64,000 nucleotides of DNA from Pseudomonas grandcourensis (GCF_039909015.1 NZ_CP150919.1:4006501-4070500), one strand, 5' to 3'; positions 18,421-26,269 are shown, counted from the stretch's first letter. Notes: generated from the sequence alone by a model not told the origin. Translations and numbers: made by a program.

Positions 18421-19224
18421 ATGGCACCCATCACTCAAGCACTACCTATCACCCTGTCCCCGGAGCTTGATTTCGACCAAGATGCCGCCAGCGCCTTTGG
18501 TGCCTCGTTGACCGGTAGCTATGTCCAGGCCACGCCATTTCCGCACATAGTCATCGACAACTTCTTGCACGAAGACCTGATTGCGAGCATCTGCTCGCAC
18601 TTCCCGATCGAGCCAACCAATAACGAAATGCTCTACGAGCGCGGCTATAAAGGTCAAAGCAAACGTCAAATCAGTCCCAACGAATGCGACCCCTATCTGA
18701 AGACTGTTTTCAACGCCTTTAACTCGGCCCCCATGTTGCAGTTTCTTGAAAAGCTCACAGGCATCGAAGGTTTGATACCCGACCCCTACTTTTCTGGTGG
18801 CGGCCTGCATGAAACGAAAAGCGGTGGTTTCCTGGGAGTGCACTCGGACTTCAGGCTCAACAAAAAACTTAATGTTGAGCGCAGGCTGAATATCATCATT
18901 TATCTGAATGAAGACTGGCAGGAGGAATACGGCGGCAACCTGGAACTTTGGGATGTCGGCATGAAGACCTGCCTTAAAAAAGTCCTGCCCATTTACAATC
19001 GCTGTGTCGTTTTCAACACAGACAAAGACAGTAATCACGGGCACCCGGAGCCTTTAACCACTCCGGAACACATCACCCGCAGGTCTATCGCGCTTTATTA
19101 CTACACCGCGGGAACCATGGCGATCGATCCGGCACAAAGAAACAAAACCCACTACAAACCAAGGCCCAAAGATCGTTTAAGCCTGAAGTACTACATCAAT
19201 AAACTGATCAAGAAGAAAAACTGA
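18421..19224 (+). CDS. 2-oxoglutarate/Fe(II)-dependent oxygenase (prolyl-hydroxylase-like)
   Basis: A 267-aa protein. The double-stranded beta-helix iron site is visible as H141 and D143 in GVHSDF, a distal His in NHGHPEPL (H206 or H208) and the 2OG-binding Arg in TRRSIALYYY (R220/R221). It resembles 2OG-FeII_Oxy_3 proteins that hydroxylate protein or peptidyl residues. It lies 83 bp after the GT2 gene on the same strand, so the two may act on the same product. Both are AT-richer than the surrounding core genes. Confidence 0.85.
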   Translation: MAPITQALPITLSPELDFDQDAASAFGASLTGSYVQATPFPHIVIDNFLHEDLIASICSHFPIEPTNNEMLYERGYKGQSKRQISPNECDPYLKTVFNAFNSAPMLQFLEKLTGIEGLIPDPYFSGGGLHETKSGGFLGVHSDFRLNKKLNVERRLNIIIYLNEDWQEEYGGNLELWDVGMKTCLKKVLPIYNRCVVFNTDKDSNHGHPEPLTTPEHITRRSIALYYYTAGTMAIDPAQRNKTHYKPRPKDRLSLKYYINKLIKKKN

Positions 19225-19261
19225 ACGGCAAAGCGCCCTGGTGCAGACAGGCGGCCCGGAA

Positions 19262-20011
19262 TCAGTAAGCGTGGCTGAGCAACAGCCCGGCCTCGCCGTC
19301 CGGGCTGGCGTCGGAAAAACCCTTGACGGCATACAACTGAATCTTCCACTCCTGATTGAGCTTGTGTGTGAGGAAGAGCGTGAGCTCCTTGATTTCGTCA
19401 CCCGTGGAAACGACCTTCTGCCGCCAGTCGTAGGACACGCCCGCCGTGGTGCGCGCGAACACGGGCATGGCGAAGCCCAGGCCGGCGAATATCGGGTTAT
19501 CGAAGTCAGAGCCCGAGGGGTCGCCGTACTTTTTCCAGCCCAGGGTAGCGAACCCGGTCACGGGACCGAAGGCTTTGGCGACATCGACCTGGGCGGAATA
19601 GTCGGTTTTGCCGGTGCCCAGGCACTTGTCTTCGTCGGCGGTGGGCAACTTGACCTTGCCGATCAGGTCCACGAACAGCCCGCCAACGCTGCCGTCCAGC
19701 ACGGCATAGTCGGCACCGGCAACGGTGTCGCCCAGACCGCTTTCGACCTTGCCGCAACCGCCAGGCAGCGGATCGCCGTCAGGGCCGACCGAAGGATTGG
19801 TGATTCGAAGCCAGGGCACGGTGAGCTTGTAGGTCATGGGACCGGTTTCGTATCTGCCCACTAGCGGGACGTACCAGGTTTCGGACGTAGTACCGGTGCC
19901 ATAGTCGCCTCGCGAGTAGTCGGTTCCGATCGAGGTCGTGAAGGTATCGGCCAGGGCAGGCAAGGCCAGGCTGGCAAGCCAGCCGACGAGCAGGATGCGC
20001 TTGGGGTCCAT
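19262..20011 (-). CDS. Outer-membrane beta-barrel protein of the DUF6502 operon
   Basis: A 249-aa protein with a signal peptide (MDPKRILLVGWLASLALPALA). Alternating amphipathic strands (MTYKLTVPWLRITNPSVG; GVSYDWRQKVV; WKIQLYAVKGFSDASPDGE) and a C-terminal aromatic residue (SHAY) indicate a small outer-membrane barrel, similar to the transporter/phenol_MetA family. The start at 20011 has a clear RBS (GAGGTGA, 3 nt) and is preferred to an ATG 39 bp upstream. It is the last gene of the minus-strand run that begins with the probable regulator at 22536. Confidence 0.8.
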   Translation of the reverse strand: MDPKRILLVGWLASLALPALADTFTTSIGTDYSRGDYGTGTTSETWYVPLVGRYETGPMTYKLTVPWLRITNPSVGPDGDPLPGGCGKVESGLGDTVAGADYAVLDGSVGGLFVDLIGKVKLPTADEDKCLGTGKTDYSAQVDVAKAFGPVTGFATLGWKKYGDPSGSDFDNPIFAGLGFAMPVFARTTAGVSYDWRQKVVSTGDEIKELTLFLTHKLNQEWKIQLYAVKGFSDASPDGEAGLLLSHAY

Positions 20012-20113
20012 GTTCACCTCGTGTCCGGCGTCATCGAAGTTCACACGCATGTTTTGTTGCGTGACTTACCCAGCCTAGTTACTTATGACGAAAGTGCATC
20101 ATGGCTGCACTGT

Positions 20114-21697
20114 TTAACCCGACCTGCCGGAGTGATCGATTTTTTCAACCGGCTCAACTTTCTCGACTTTTTCTGGCCGATCAACTTTTTCGACCTTTTC
20201 AACCTTTTCCGGCCGATCAACCTTCTCGACCTTCTCTGGCCGATCAACCTTCTCGACTTTCTCCGGACGTTCTACTTTCTCTACTCGCTCTACCCTCTCC
20301 ACTTTCTCGACTTTGCCGGATTGATCGACCCTCTCGACCCGCTCTGACTTGCCAGACTTGTCCACGTCCACGTCCACGCGTTCTATCTTGTCGCCACCGC
20401 CATGACTGTCACTGCCCCCGTGGTGAGTATCGTCGACAACGCTGCCTTCGCTCTCGGAGCGGCCGCTCCTGTCACTGCCCGAGTTCCCCGAATCCCCCGA
20501 GCTGCCAGAATTGCCGGAGTTTGCGGAGCCGCTTGAGTCGTCGGTGTCTTGCTCGCTGGTGCCGAGACGTCCGTGCCGGTTGCTGGCTGGCGAATCGGAG
20601 CGCTCGCGGGGCAATTCGATACGCGTTGCCTGTACCTCCCGCGCGCCGGTGAACACGCCGCTGATCCGCACGCGTCGATCCAGCGTCAGCTGCGAAGCCT
20701 GCACACCGACAAACACGGTGTCGCGCGCCAGCGTCACATTAAAGCCGCCCACCACCAGATGGCGGTCCTGCCGGCTCTGTACCAGACCCTCGATCACCGC
20801 ATTGTGTGCCCGGCCAATGAAAGGCAGGCTCGGATCGGGGCGGCTTTGGCTCACGTCCAGCTCGCGGCCGGACCAGTGGCCGCGCACCAGCATTTCCTGC
20901 GCCGGGCCAGAGTGGTTGCGGAGTTTGATTCCCTGGAGATAGCCGCTGCGATCCACCGGGCCGATGGCACTGGCCTCTTTGAGGCCGGGCGCCCGGTCGA
21001 TACGGCTGGCCACCACCTCACCACGAGCATCGCGCAGCCCACTGACCCGTACGGGATCGCCCGGGCGCAAGTCGGCAGCAACCTGGGCCCCCTTGGCCAG
21101 GCGTACCGGTTGCCCCATGACGCGCATGGGCATGGAGTCGCGCGGCAGCGCTGTCAAAGGACCTTCGTAGGCGTGCAGGATAGAAATGCGCCCGGCCTCC
21201 AGACCTCGCCGGGAGTTGAACGCTTCCACGGCAACCACTTGGCCTACCGCCAGGCGGGTACTGGAAGCGGCAATGCCGTTCTCGCTGACGGGAACGTTTT
21301 TGTTGAAGTGCACTTCCACGCCATTGACGCAGATCGAGGCGAACCCGGTGATGGTACCGACAATGCCGGTACCTCCGATCCCACCGTTATCGTTGCTGAT
21401 GCCCGTACCACCCACGCCGCCTGCAACGGCCCCGGTGCCGCCAATGCCGCCAGGGCGCTTTTTCAGCGGTGCGCCGGTACCGCCGACTCCACCGTTATCG
21501 GTGTCGATGCCGGTACCGCCCATGCCGCCAGGCGCTGCGCCCGTGCCGCCGGTGCCTCCCGGTGCCTGGATGACCGGCACTTCGCTGGTGCCCGCGTCAT
21601 TCTGGCTGACACAGGCCGGGGCGGCTTGCAACACAGTCGCAAGCCCGAGGCCCAGAGCGAGGGCGATTGCACGAATCAGGCGCAATTTGACGGTCAT
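20114..21697 (-). CDS. Exported collagen-like / DUF5666-like repeat protein
   Basis: A 527-aa protein in four parts. First comes a signal peptide ending ATVLQA. Second is a collagen-like stretch of GG(T/I/V/M)GGTG units (residues about 45-115). Third are repeated beta domains of DUF5666 type (VGTITGFASICVNGVEVHF; VEAFNSRRGLEAGRISI; LVVGGFNVTLARDTVFVG; VRISGVFTGAREVQATRIEL). Last is a Ser/Gly/Asp linker and a C-terminal tail of KVEKVDRPEKVEKV repeats. Its start overlaps the stop of the upstream DUF6502-like gene (ATGA). Probably periplasmic or surface-located; no catalytic motif seen. Confidence 0.82.
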   Translation of the reverse strand: MTVKLRLIRAIALALGLGLATVLQAAPACVSQNDAGTSEVPVIQAPGGTGGTGAAPGGMGGTGIDTDNGGVGGTGAPLKKRPGGIGGTGAVAGGVGGTGISNDNGGIGGTGIVGTITGFASICVNGVEVHFNKNVPVSENGIAASSTRLAVGQVVAVEAFNSRRGLEAGRISILHAYEGPLTALPRDSMPMRVMGQPVRLAKGAQVAADLRPGDPVRVSGLRDARGEVVASRIDRAPGLKEASAIGPVDRSGYLQGIKLRNHSGPAQEMLVRGHWSGRELDVSQSRPDPSLPFIGRAHNAVIEGLVQSRQDRHLVVGGFNVTLARDTVFVGVQASQLTLDRRVRISGVFTGAREVQATRIELPRERSDSPASNRHGRLGTSEQDTDDSSGSANSGNSGSSGDSGNSGSDRSGRSESEGSVVDDTHHGGSDSHGGGDKIERVDVDVDKSGKSERVERVDQSGKVEKVERVERVEKVERPEKVEKVDRPEKVEKVDRPEKVEKVEKVDRPEKVEKVEPVEKIDHSGRSG

Positions 21698-22536
21698 GGT
21701 TTAGGGGCTGTCGGAGAATTGGGATCGGAAGCTTCAGTGTAGAAGTACAGGCCGACCGTGATGCGCTGGCGCGGTTCAAGGCTGGGCAGATCCCGGAATT
21801 CCAGTTCGGCGGCAAGTCGATTGAAGCTCAACAGGGCCTGCATTCCCTCGCTGGCCACGGCCTCGCGCAACGCCTCGACGCTCATTGGGGCCAGTGCGTC
21901 ATAGTGGACGCTGCGTTCAAAAAAGGCCGAACCTTCGCTGCTCAGGTTGTGTACCGCAGCGCAGGCATGATCGTGCAGATTATGCCCCAGGTAAGCCGCT
22001 TTCTCATCGAAGCCCTTTTGTGGCACGAAGGCCTGGGCTTCAAGGTGCACGCGCTCCTGTTCGTCAAGGCGCACGACCCCCAGGCGCAGCCATTCGTCCA
22101 ACACCACCCGCGCCCTGATATCGGTGCTGACTTTCGCCACCAAGGCGTCAAAGGAGCGGTCGCCGCCGACACTGGCCAATCGAGGCAGTGGCTGTGGCTG
22201 GCCGGCGTCGTTGCAGAAGGGCGCGCTGGCCCAGGCGTTGACCAGTTGCGCACCGAACGTGATGTTTTCCGGAAGCGTAGAAGCAGTCGGGTCGCCGGTA
22301 TTGCGCAAGCGCCGTACATCCTTGCGATGCACACCGGTGAGCAGGCTGATGCGGCTGTCGCTCGGTGCCTTCTCGCCCAGGCGGAACTCACGGTCCGCCA
22401 CTTCGACGAAAACCTCCTTGAGCAGGTCGGCAAACACCAGGTAGGTGACGCCTTTGCGCAGCATCAGGCGCACCAGCGGCTGCATGACATGCCGCAAGGC
22501 TTTGAGGAGCGAGGTGGGCAGCGTGGACGATTGCAT
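21694..22536 (-). CDS. DUF6502-like protein, probable DNA-binding regulator
   Basis: A 280-aa protein without signal peptide or membrane segment. Residues about 30-80 (YLVFADLLKEVFVEVADREF, then SDSRISLLTGVHRKDVRRLR) have the form of a winged helix-turn-helix. The remainder looks helical and contains DEWLRLGVVRLDEQERVHLE. I recall this as the DUF6502 family, which has no assigned role. Its own promoter carries the TGGGA-N5-TCCCA palindrome also found at both Gly-rich genes, so autoregulation and control of those genes is the simplest reading. It is translationally coupled to the DUF5666-like gene. Confidence 0.8.
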   Translation of the reverse strand: MQSSTLPTSLLKALRHVMQPLVRLMLRKGVTYLVFADLLKEVFVEVADREFRLGEKAPSDSRISLLTGVHRKDVRRLRNTGDPTASTLPENITFGAQLVNAWASAPFCNDAGQPQPLPRLASVGGDRSFDALVAKVSTDIRARVVLDEWLRLGVVRLDEQERVHLEAQAFVPQKGFDEKAAYLGHNLHDHACAAVHNLSSEGSAFFERSVHYDALAPMSVEALREAVASEGMQALLSFNRLAAELEFRDLPSLEPRQRITVGLYFYTEASDPNSPTAPKP

Positions 22537-22563
22537 TCAGCGAATTCCTGGATAGATAACCCC

Positions 22564-22569
22564 AGTATA
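22564..22569 (-). promoter_or_regulatory. -10 element of the DUF6502-like operon
   Basis: The minus strand reads TATACT (5 of 6 consensus), 28 nt before the start codon. No good -35 is present. The operator copy at 22576-22590 occupies the spacer and -35 region, which would suit either a repressor or a site for an activator. Confidence 0.5.
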
Positions 22570-22575
22570 GCCATG

Positions 22576-22590
22576 TGGGAAATAATCCCA
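22576..22590. promoter_or_regulatory. Palindromic operator, copy 2
   Basis: TGGGAAATAATCCCA, 5-bp arms TGGGA/TCCCA with a 5-nt AT centre, immediately upstream of the -10 of the DUF6502-like gene. Same spacing as copies 1 and 3. Confidence 0.65.
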
Positions 22591-22619
22591 TGAACCCACG
22601 CGTGTATTTTTTGCTGCGC

Positions 22620-22654
22620 CTCATGCAAAACCGGTCCCCAGGGTTTTGCATGAG
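22620..22654. terminator. Perfect 13-bp inverted repeat between Gly-rich gene 2 and the DUF6502-like gene
   Basis: CTCATGCAAAACC and GGTTTTGCATGAG flank a 9-nt loop, 12 bp past the stop of Gly-rich gene 2. The stem has A/T runs inside each arm but no external T-run, so it is a likely transcript-end hairpin of uncertain terminator strength. Confidence 0.5.
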
Positions 22655-22666
22655 TCACAAAACGCC

Positions 22667-23359
22667 TCAGATCCGGCTGTTGTCGTCGCCGGGTTCGCCG
22701 CCGACATGGACGCCGCGGTCATCACCCGGCTCGCCACCGACATGGACGCCTCGATCATCACCCGGCTCGCCACCGACATGGACGCCTCGGTCATCACCAG
22801 GCTCACCGCCAACGTGGACACCGTGGTCATCACCCGGCTCACCGCCAACGTGGACACCGTGGTCATCACCCGGCTCGCCGCCGACGTGGACACCATGATC
22901 GTCACCGACCTCGCCGCGGGCGTGATTGCCGTGGTCGTCACCCGCTTCCGCATGAGTACCACCGCGACCGGAGTTCGCGCTTCCTGGACCGGAATTGCCT
23001 GAATTGCCATGGTCGCCGCCGCTGTGACCGCTGTTGCCACCGCTTGCACCGTTGCCGCCATGGCCACTGTTGCCGCCGTTACCACCGCCGCCGTTGCCGC
23101 CGTGACCTCCGCCGCCGTTGCCGCCACCGCCATTACCACCACCGCCATTGCCGCCGTGACCGCCACCGCCACCGCCATTGCCGCCGTGACCACCACCACC
23201 ACCACCACCACCACCACCACCACCACCACCACCACCATCCTTGGCATAGGCACTGGAGTCATGGGAAATGGAATCCGGTACCAGAACGATGGAAGCCGAA
23301 AGGACACCGCCAATTGCAAGCGCCAGTAATCCTCTCTTGAAAAGCAGGTAATTGTTCAT
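22667..23359 (-). CDS. Secreted Gly-rich repeat protein 2
   Basis: A 230-aa paralogue of the protein at 15109-16275. The pre-sequence (LLALAIGGVLSASIVLVPDS, ending YAKDGG) is almost the same. It is followed by a pure polyglycine run encoded by (GGT)n, GGHGGNGGGG-type repeats, and about seven copies of a 12-residue unit GDD(H/R)GVHVGGEP up to the C-terminus. It lacks the Ala/Lys-rich helix of protein 1. The start ATG at 23359 has GGAG 8 nt upstream; the frame is open further upstream without an RBS. Function unknown. Confidence 0.83.
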   Translation of the reverse strand: MNNYLLFKRGLLALAIGGVLSASIVLVPDSISHDSSAYAKDGGGGGGGGGGGGGGGGHGGNGGGGGGHGGNGGGGNGGGGNGGGGHGGNGGGGNGGNSGHGGNGASGGNSGHSGGDHGNSGNSGPGSANSGRGGTHAEAGDDHGNHARGEVGDDHGVHVGGEPGDDHGVHVGGEPGDDHGVHVGGEPGDDRGVHVGGEPGDDRGVHVGGEPGDDRGVHVGGEPGDDNSRI

Positions 23360-23472
23360 CGTGCATTCTCCAGGTGATTTACCGCGAGCAGTGTCAACGC
23401 CAAACGCGTTGCAATCCGGGAGCGGCATGGGAGCAAACCGTCAAACCTACAGCTTCTTCTGAATTCTTTAGC

Positions 23473-23489
23473 GTGGGATTTTTTCCCAC
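23473..23489. promoter_or_regulatory. Palindromic operator, copy 3
   Basis: GTGGGATTTTTTCCCAC, 6-bp arms, placed 6 nt after the -10 box of Gly-rich gene 2, the same geometry as copy 1. It is preceded by the same TAGCGTGGGA context as copy 1. Confidence 0.7.
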
Positions 23490-23495
23490 ATACAG

Positions 23496-23523
23496 AAGTT
23501 AGCCCTTTCTGGCTCAAGGTCAA
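23496..23523 (-). promoter_or_regulatory. Sigma-70-type promoter of Gly-rich gene 2
   Basis: The minus strand reads TTGACC, 16-nt spacer, TAACTT. Box order, spacer length and several spacer bases match the promoter at 16470-16497. The predicted leader is about 130 nt. Confidence 0.6.
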
Positions 23524-23664
23524 CCTGCGCAGGAGAAAGCCGACCGACGGCCAGGGGACACAGATAGGGATGAGGGGGGGTTGCCCATGCGGGAGTGGCA
23601 TGGGCGGTGGTACTTTACGTTTTAAACCGGAGGTTTACAGGCACGGAAGACGGTCTGTCGATCG

Positions 23665-24228
23665 CTATCCCGGGACCGAGGATTTTTGCGCACCGACACT
23701 GCCGGCGACTGCCAGTGCCACGCAACAGGCCAGCAACGAGAATGCGGCGAATGCGCCCATCACTTGCAGGTAAGGCAACACGTGATTCCAGGCTCGAGCC
23801 ACCCCCAGGAAAGCGGCGAACAGCCAACCGCTCATGGAAAGCGCCCCCAACAGGGCGAGCCGCGAGCGGCCTGCACTGCGCAGTGCGACGAAGGGAGCCT
23901 TTTGCAGCAGTGGGAAGCCGATTCGATGCAATAGTGCACCGTTGAGAGTCAGCAGCGCGACGACCGTCACCTTGGCCCAGAGCTTTTGATTGAGCAGATA
24001 CGCGTCGCCTTCATTGAGATAACCCTGAAGCACCAGCAACAGTCCGCTTGCCCAAAGGGCGAGCAGCGCGAGGCTGACAATCTTCTGGGTTTCATCGAGG
24101 TATTCAAGCCTCGCCTGGTCCAGTATTTCCTTGCGCCAACTCCAAAGCTTGTGATCCGCCTGCAACACCCTCCCCAGGGCAATACATGTAGCGAGCAGAT
24201 GACCGTACACGAGAAGCATTTTGAGCAT
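23665..24228 (-). CDS. Integral membrane protein, function unknown
   Basis: A 187-aa hydrophobic protein with about five membrane segments (MLLVYGHLLATCIALGRVL; IVSLALLALWASGLLLVL; WAKVTVVALLTLNGALLHRI; LALLGALSMSGWLFAAFLGV; MGAFAAFSLLACCVALAVAG). Histidines inside or near segments (H9, and H in GALLHRIG) are reminiscent of CopD-like or cytochrome-b-like membrane proteins, but I cannot assign a family. It is divergent from the DHFR-family gene. Confidence 0.7.
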   Translation of the reverse strand: MLKMLLVYGHLLATCIALGRVLQADHKLWSWRKEILDQARLEYLDETQKIVSLALLALWASGLLLVLQGYLNEGDAYLLNQKLWAKVTVVALLTLNGALLHRIGFPLLQKAPFVALRSAGRSRLALLGALSMSGWLFAAFLGVARAWNHVLPYLQVMGAFAAFSLLACCVALAVAGSVGAQKSSVPG

Positions 24229-24460
24229 TGCCTTGACCTTATTATTGTTTTGGCGCTGCGTTCCCTGCTTCGCTGAATTGAAAACGAATGATACAAATTA
24301 GCAATTGCACTATCAAGACAAATGCTCACTAACATCCAACGGAACAGACCGCCATACGACTTTCGTCGAACATGGAAACGACTATCTTTCAGGGAATGGT
24401 CTCAAGGGATCGCAGATTTCCTGCCTAAACGCTTAAACCAGGATCAATCAGGAGAACAGC

Positions 24461-25093
24461 ATGCGCACACTGACCGTTGCCGCGTTCGTGAGTCTGGACG
24501 GTGTCATGCAAGCGCCCGGCGGGCCTGAGGAGGACTGCAGTGGCGGATTCCGCTTCGGTGGCTGGATCGTGCCCTACGGCGACGAAACCACCGGACAGGC
24601 CGTAATGGACCTCTTCTCGCAGCCATTCGAGTTGCTGCTGGGGCGCCGCACCTACGACATCTTCGCCGCCTATTGGCCGAATATTCAGGCCGATTCAACC
24701 CATCACACCATCGCCGACCTGTTCAACGCCGTCCCCAAGCACGTGGCCACCCATCGCGCCGACTCGCTGGCCTGGCACAACAGTCACGCGCTGGAGGGCA
24801 ACCTGGTCGACGCGATCAGCGCGCTCAAGCGCCAGGACGGTCCTCAGCTACTGACCCAAGGCAGCGGCGATCTGGTGCGCCAACTGCTTGCCGCCGGCCT
24901 GGTGGACGAGTTGCGGCTGATGATTCATCCCATCCTGCTGGGACGCGGCAAGCGCCTGTTCGACGACAATGCACAAGCGTCGGCCTTCAACCTGGTGAAT
25001 TCGATCAGCTCACCCGGGGGTGTGCTGATCGCCCGCTACACCCGCAGCGGCGAGGTGCGCACAGGTTCGTTCGAAGACGTCAGGCAGCGATAG
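24461..25093 (+). CDS. Dihydrofolate reductase family protein (RibD C-terminal-like)
   Basis: A 210-aa protein of the RibD_C/YwjB group. Motifs are TVAAFVSLDGVMQAPGGPEE at the N-terminus, LLLGRRTYDIFAAYWP (residues about 65-80) and LLTQGSGDLVRQLLAAGLVD with IHPILLGRGKRLFDD (residues about 127-170). These small NADPH-dependent reductases of uncertain substrate are common in soil bacteria. It starts 16 nt after CAGGAGAACAGC, a good RBS. Confidence 0.88.
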   Translation: MRTLTVAAFVSLDGVMQAPGGPEEDCSGGFRFGGWIVPYGDETTGQAVMDLFSQPFELLLGRRTYDIFAAYWPNIQADSTHHTIADLFNAVPKHVATHRADSLAWHNSHALEGNLVDAISALKRQDGPQLLTQGSGDLVRQLLAAGLVDELRLMIHPILLGRGKRLFDDNAQASAFNLVNSISSPGGVLIARYTRSGEVRTGSFEDVRQR

Positions 25094-25183
25094 CCAGCGT
25101 CTCTATCGCCCAGGTGAAATTAAGCTTGGGCTAAGATTGCCTCTGTAGTCTTCGACACTTTCGGGTCGTCGAGCATTTCGAAG

Positions 25184-25990
25184 ATGGGTAGTGTCGATAC
25201 AAGCGCCAAACCACCGTTCAGCATCGTTCTGGTTAATTACAAAACCCCCGAGCTCACCAGGATCTGCCTGGAACTGTTGCAGGAGCATGTCCAGAAATCA
25301 GGCATTGCGGTCTGGGTGGTCGATAACGGTTCGGCGGACGCCAGCGTCGAGTATTTGCGCTCCCTCGACTGGATCAACCTGATCGAGCGCGATGCCCCCG
25401 CCAAAGAGCCGGGGCACATCGCCCACGGCAAAGCGCTGGACATGGCACTGGCCAGGGTCAATACCGACTACCTCTTCCTGATGCACACCGACACGTTCGT
25501 CTTCGATGCAAACGTCTTTGCGATGATGATGGAGCACTGCACCAAGGATCAAAACGTCATCGCGGTCGGTTGCACCGAGCAACTCAACCGCGGGCTGCCA
25601 AGGACAGCGTGGCGCTTCACTTCACGCCTGATCAAGCACCACTACCGCCGCCTGAAGCAATCACTCGGCCTGCGCTCGAAAGACCCGAAGCCCTACAGGG
25701 AAATCCACTTGAAAAGCTTTTGCACCCTATGGAATGTCAGGCTGATCAAGCAGCGGGGTTTGCATTTTCAGATCGATGACCGTGTGCCCGGTTATGAGCT
25801 GCAAGACCGCGTGATCGGCCTTGGCTACAAGGTCGTGTTTCTTTCGCCCGGCAAAATCTTCAAGTACCTGGACCACGTCCAGTCCGGCACCGTCGCTGCT
25901 GCGGGCGGATATGGCCAGGATCATCGACGGACGAAAATGTACCAGGACATCCTCAAGCGTTTCAGTGCAACCCACTCCTCGATGCCTTGA
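25184..25990 (+). CDS. Family 2 glycosyltransferase, copy B
   Basis: A 268-aa GT2 protein closely related to copy A (17528-18337) along its full length: FSIVLVNYKTPELTRICLEL, VWVVDNGSADASVEYLRSLD, GHIAHGKALDMALARVNTDY, HTDTFVFDANVF and GGYGQDHRRTKMYQDIL. It is more GC-rich than copy A, which fits a resident gene and a diverged or acquired second copy. The terminator at 26146-26168 follows. The acceptor is unknown; linkage to secreted Gly-rich proteins suggests a surface glycan or glycoprotein. Confidence 0.87.
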   Translation: MGSVDTSAKPPFSIVLVNYKTPELTRICLELLQEHVQKSGIAVWVVDNGSADASVEYLRSLDWINLIERDAPAKEPGHIAHGKALDMALARVNTDYLFLMHTDTFVFDANVFAMMMEHCTKDQNVIAVGCTEQLNRGLPRTAWRFTSRLIKHHYRRLKQSLGLRSKDPKPYREIHLKSFCTLWNVRLIKQRGLHFQIDDRVPGYELQDRVIGLGYKVVFLSPGKIFKYLDHVQSGTVAAAGGYGQDHRRTKMYQDILKRFSATHSSMP

Positions 25991-26145
25991 ACAAACCCGC
26001 GCCCACAAAAAATCTATGGTCGCCCCCATTTTTGCAATACTGATTAACGGGTGGTGTGGTTGGCTTGCTTAAATCTATCCGGCGTCTGTTTGGGGCATGC
26101 CCCAGCGCCACGATGAGAATCGCGCCTGACGATCCTAAAAAGCCC

Positions 26146-26168
26146 ATCGGCTTCTAAAGCCGATTTTT
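26146..26168 (+). terminator. Rho-independent terminator after GT2 copy B
   Basis: An 8-bp stem (ATCGGCTT/AAGCCGAT) with a 3-nt loop runs into TTTTT. It lies 155 bp past the GT2 stop and 100 bp before the IS110 transposase end. Confidence 0.8.
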
Positions 26169-26269
26169 ATGCCAGGATCTTCGCCAGGCCGGTAGGCCGT
26201 TCACGTCATCTGTTGTTCAGCTATCGCAAAACCTGAAGGGTGAGTCGTGGTACTGCAACAACCTCAGGG

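Noticed and set aside
22670..22925. Regular repeats resembling a CRISPR array
   Set aside because: They are in-frame 36-bp codon repeats (GDDxGVHVGGEP) of Gly-rich gene 2, with no unique spacers.
23044..23340. Poly-His frame on the plus strand
   Set aside because: Frame artefact of the CCA/GGT microsatellite inside Gly-rich gene 2.
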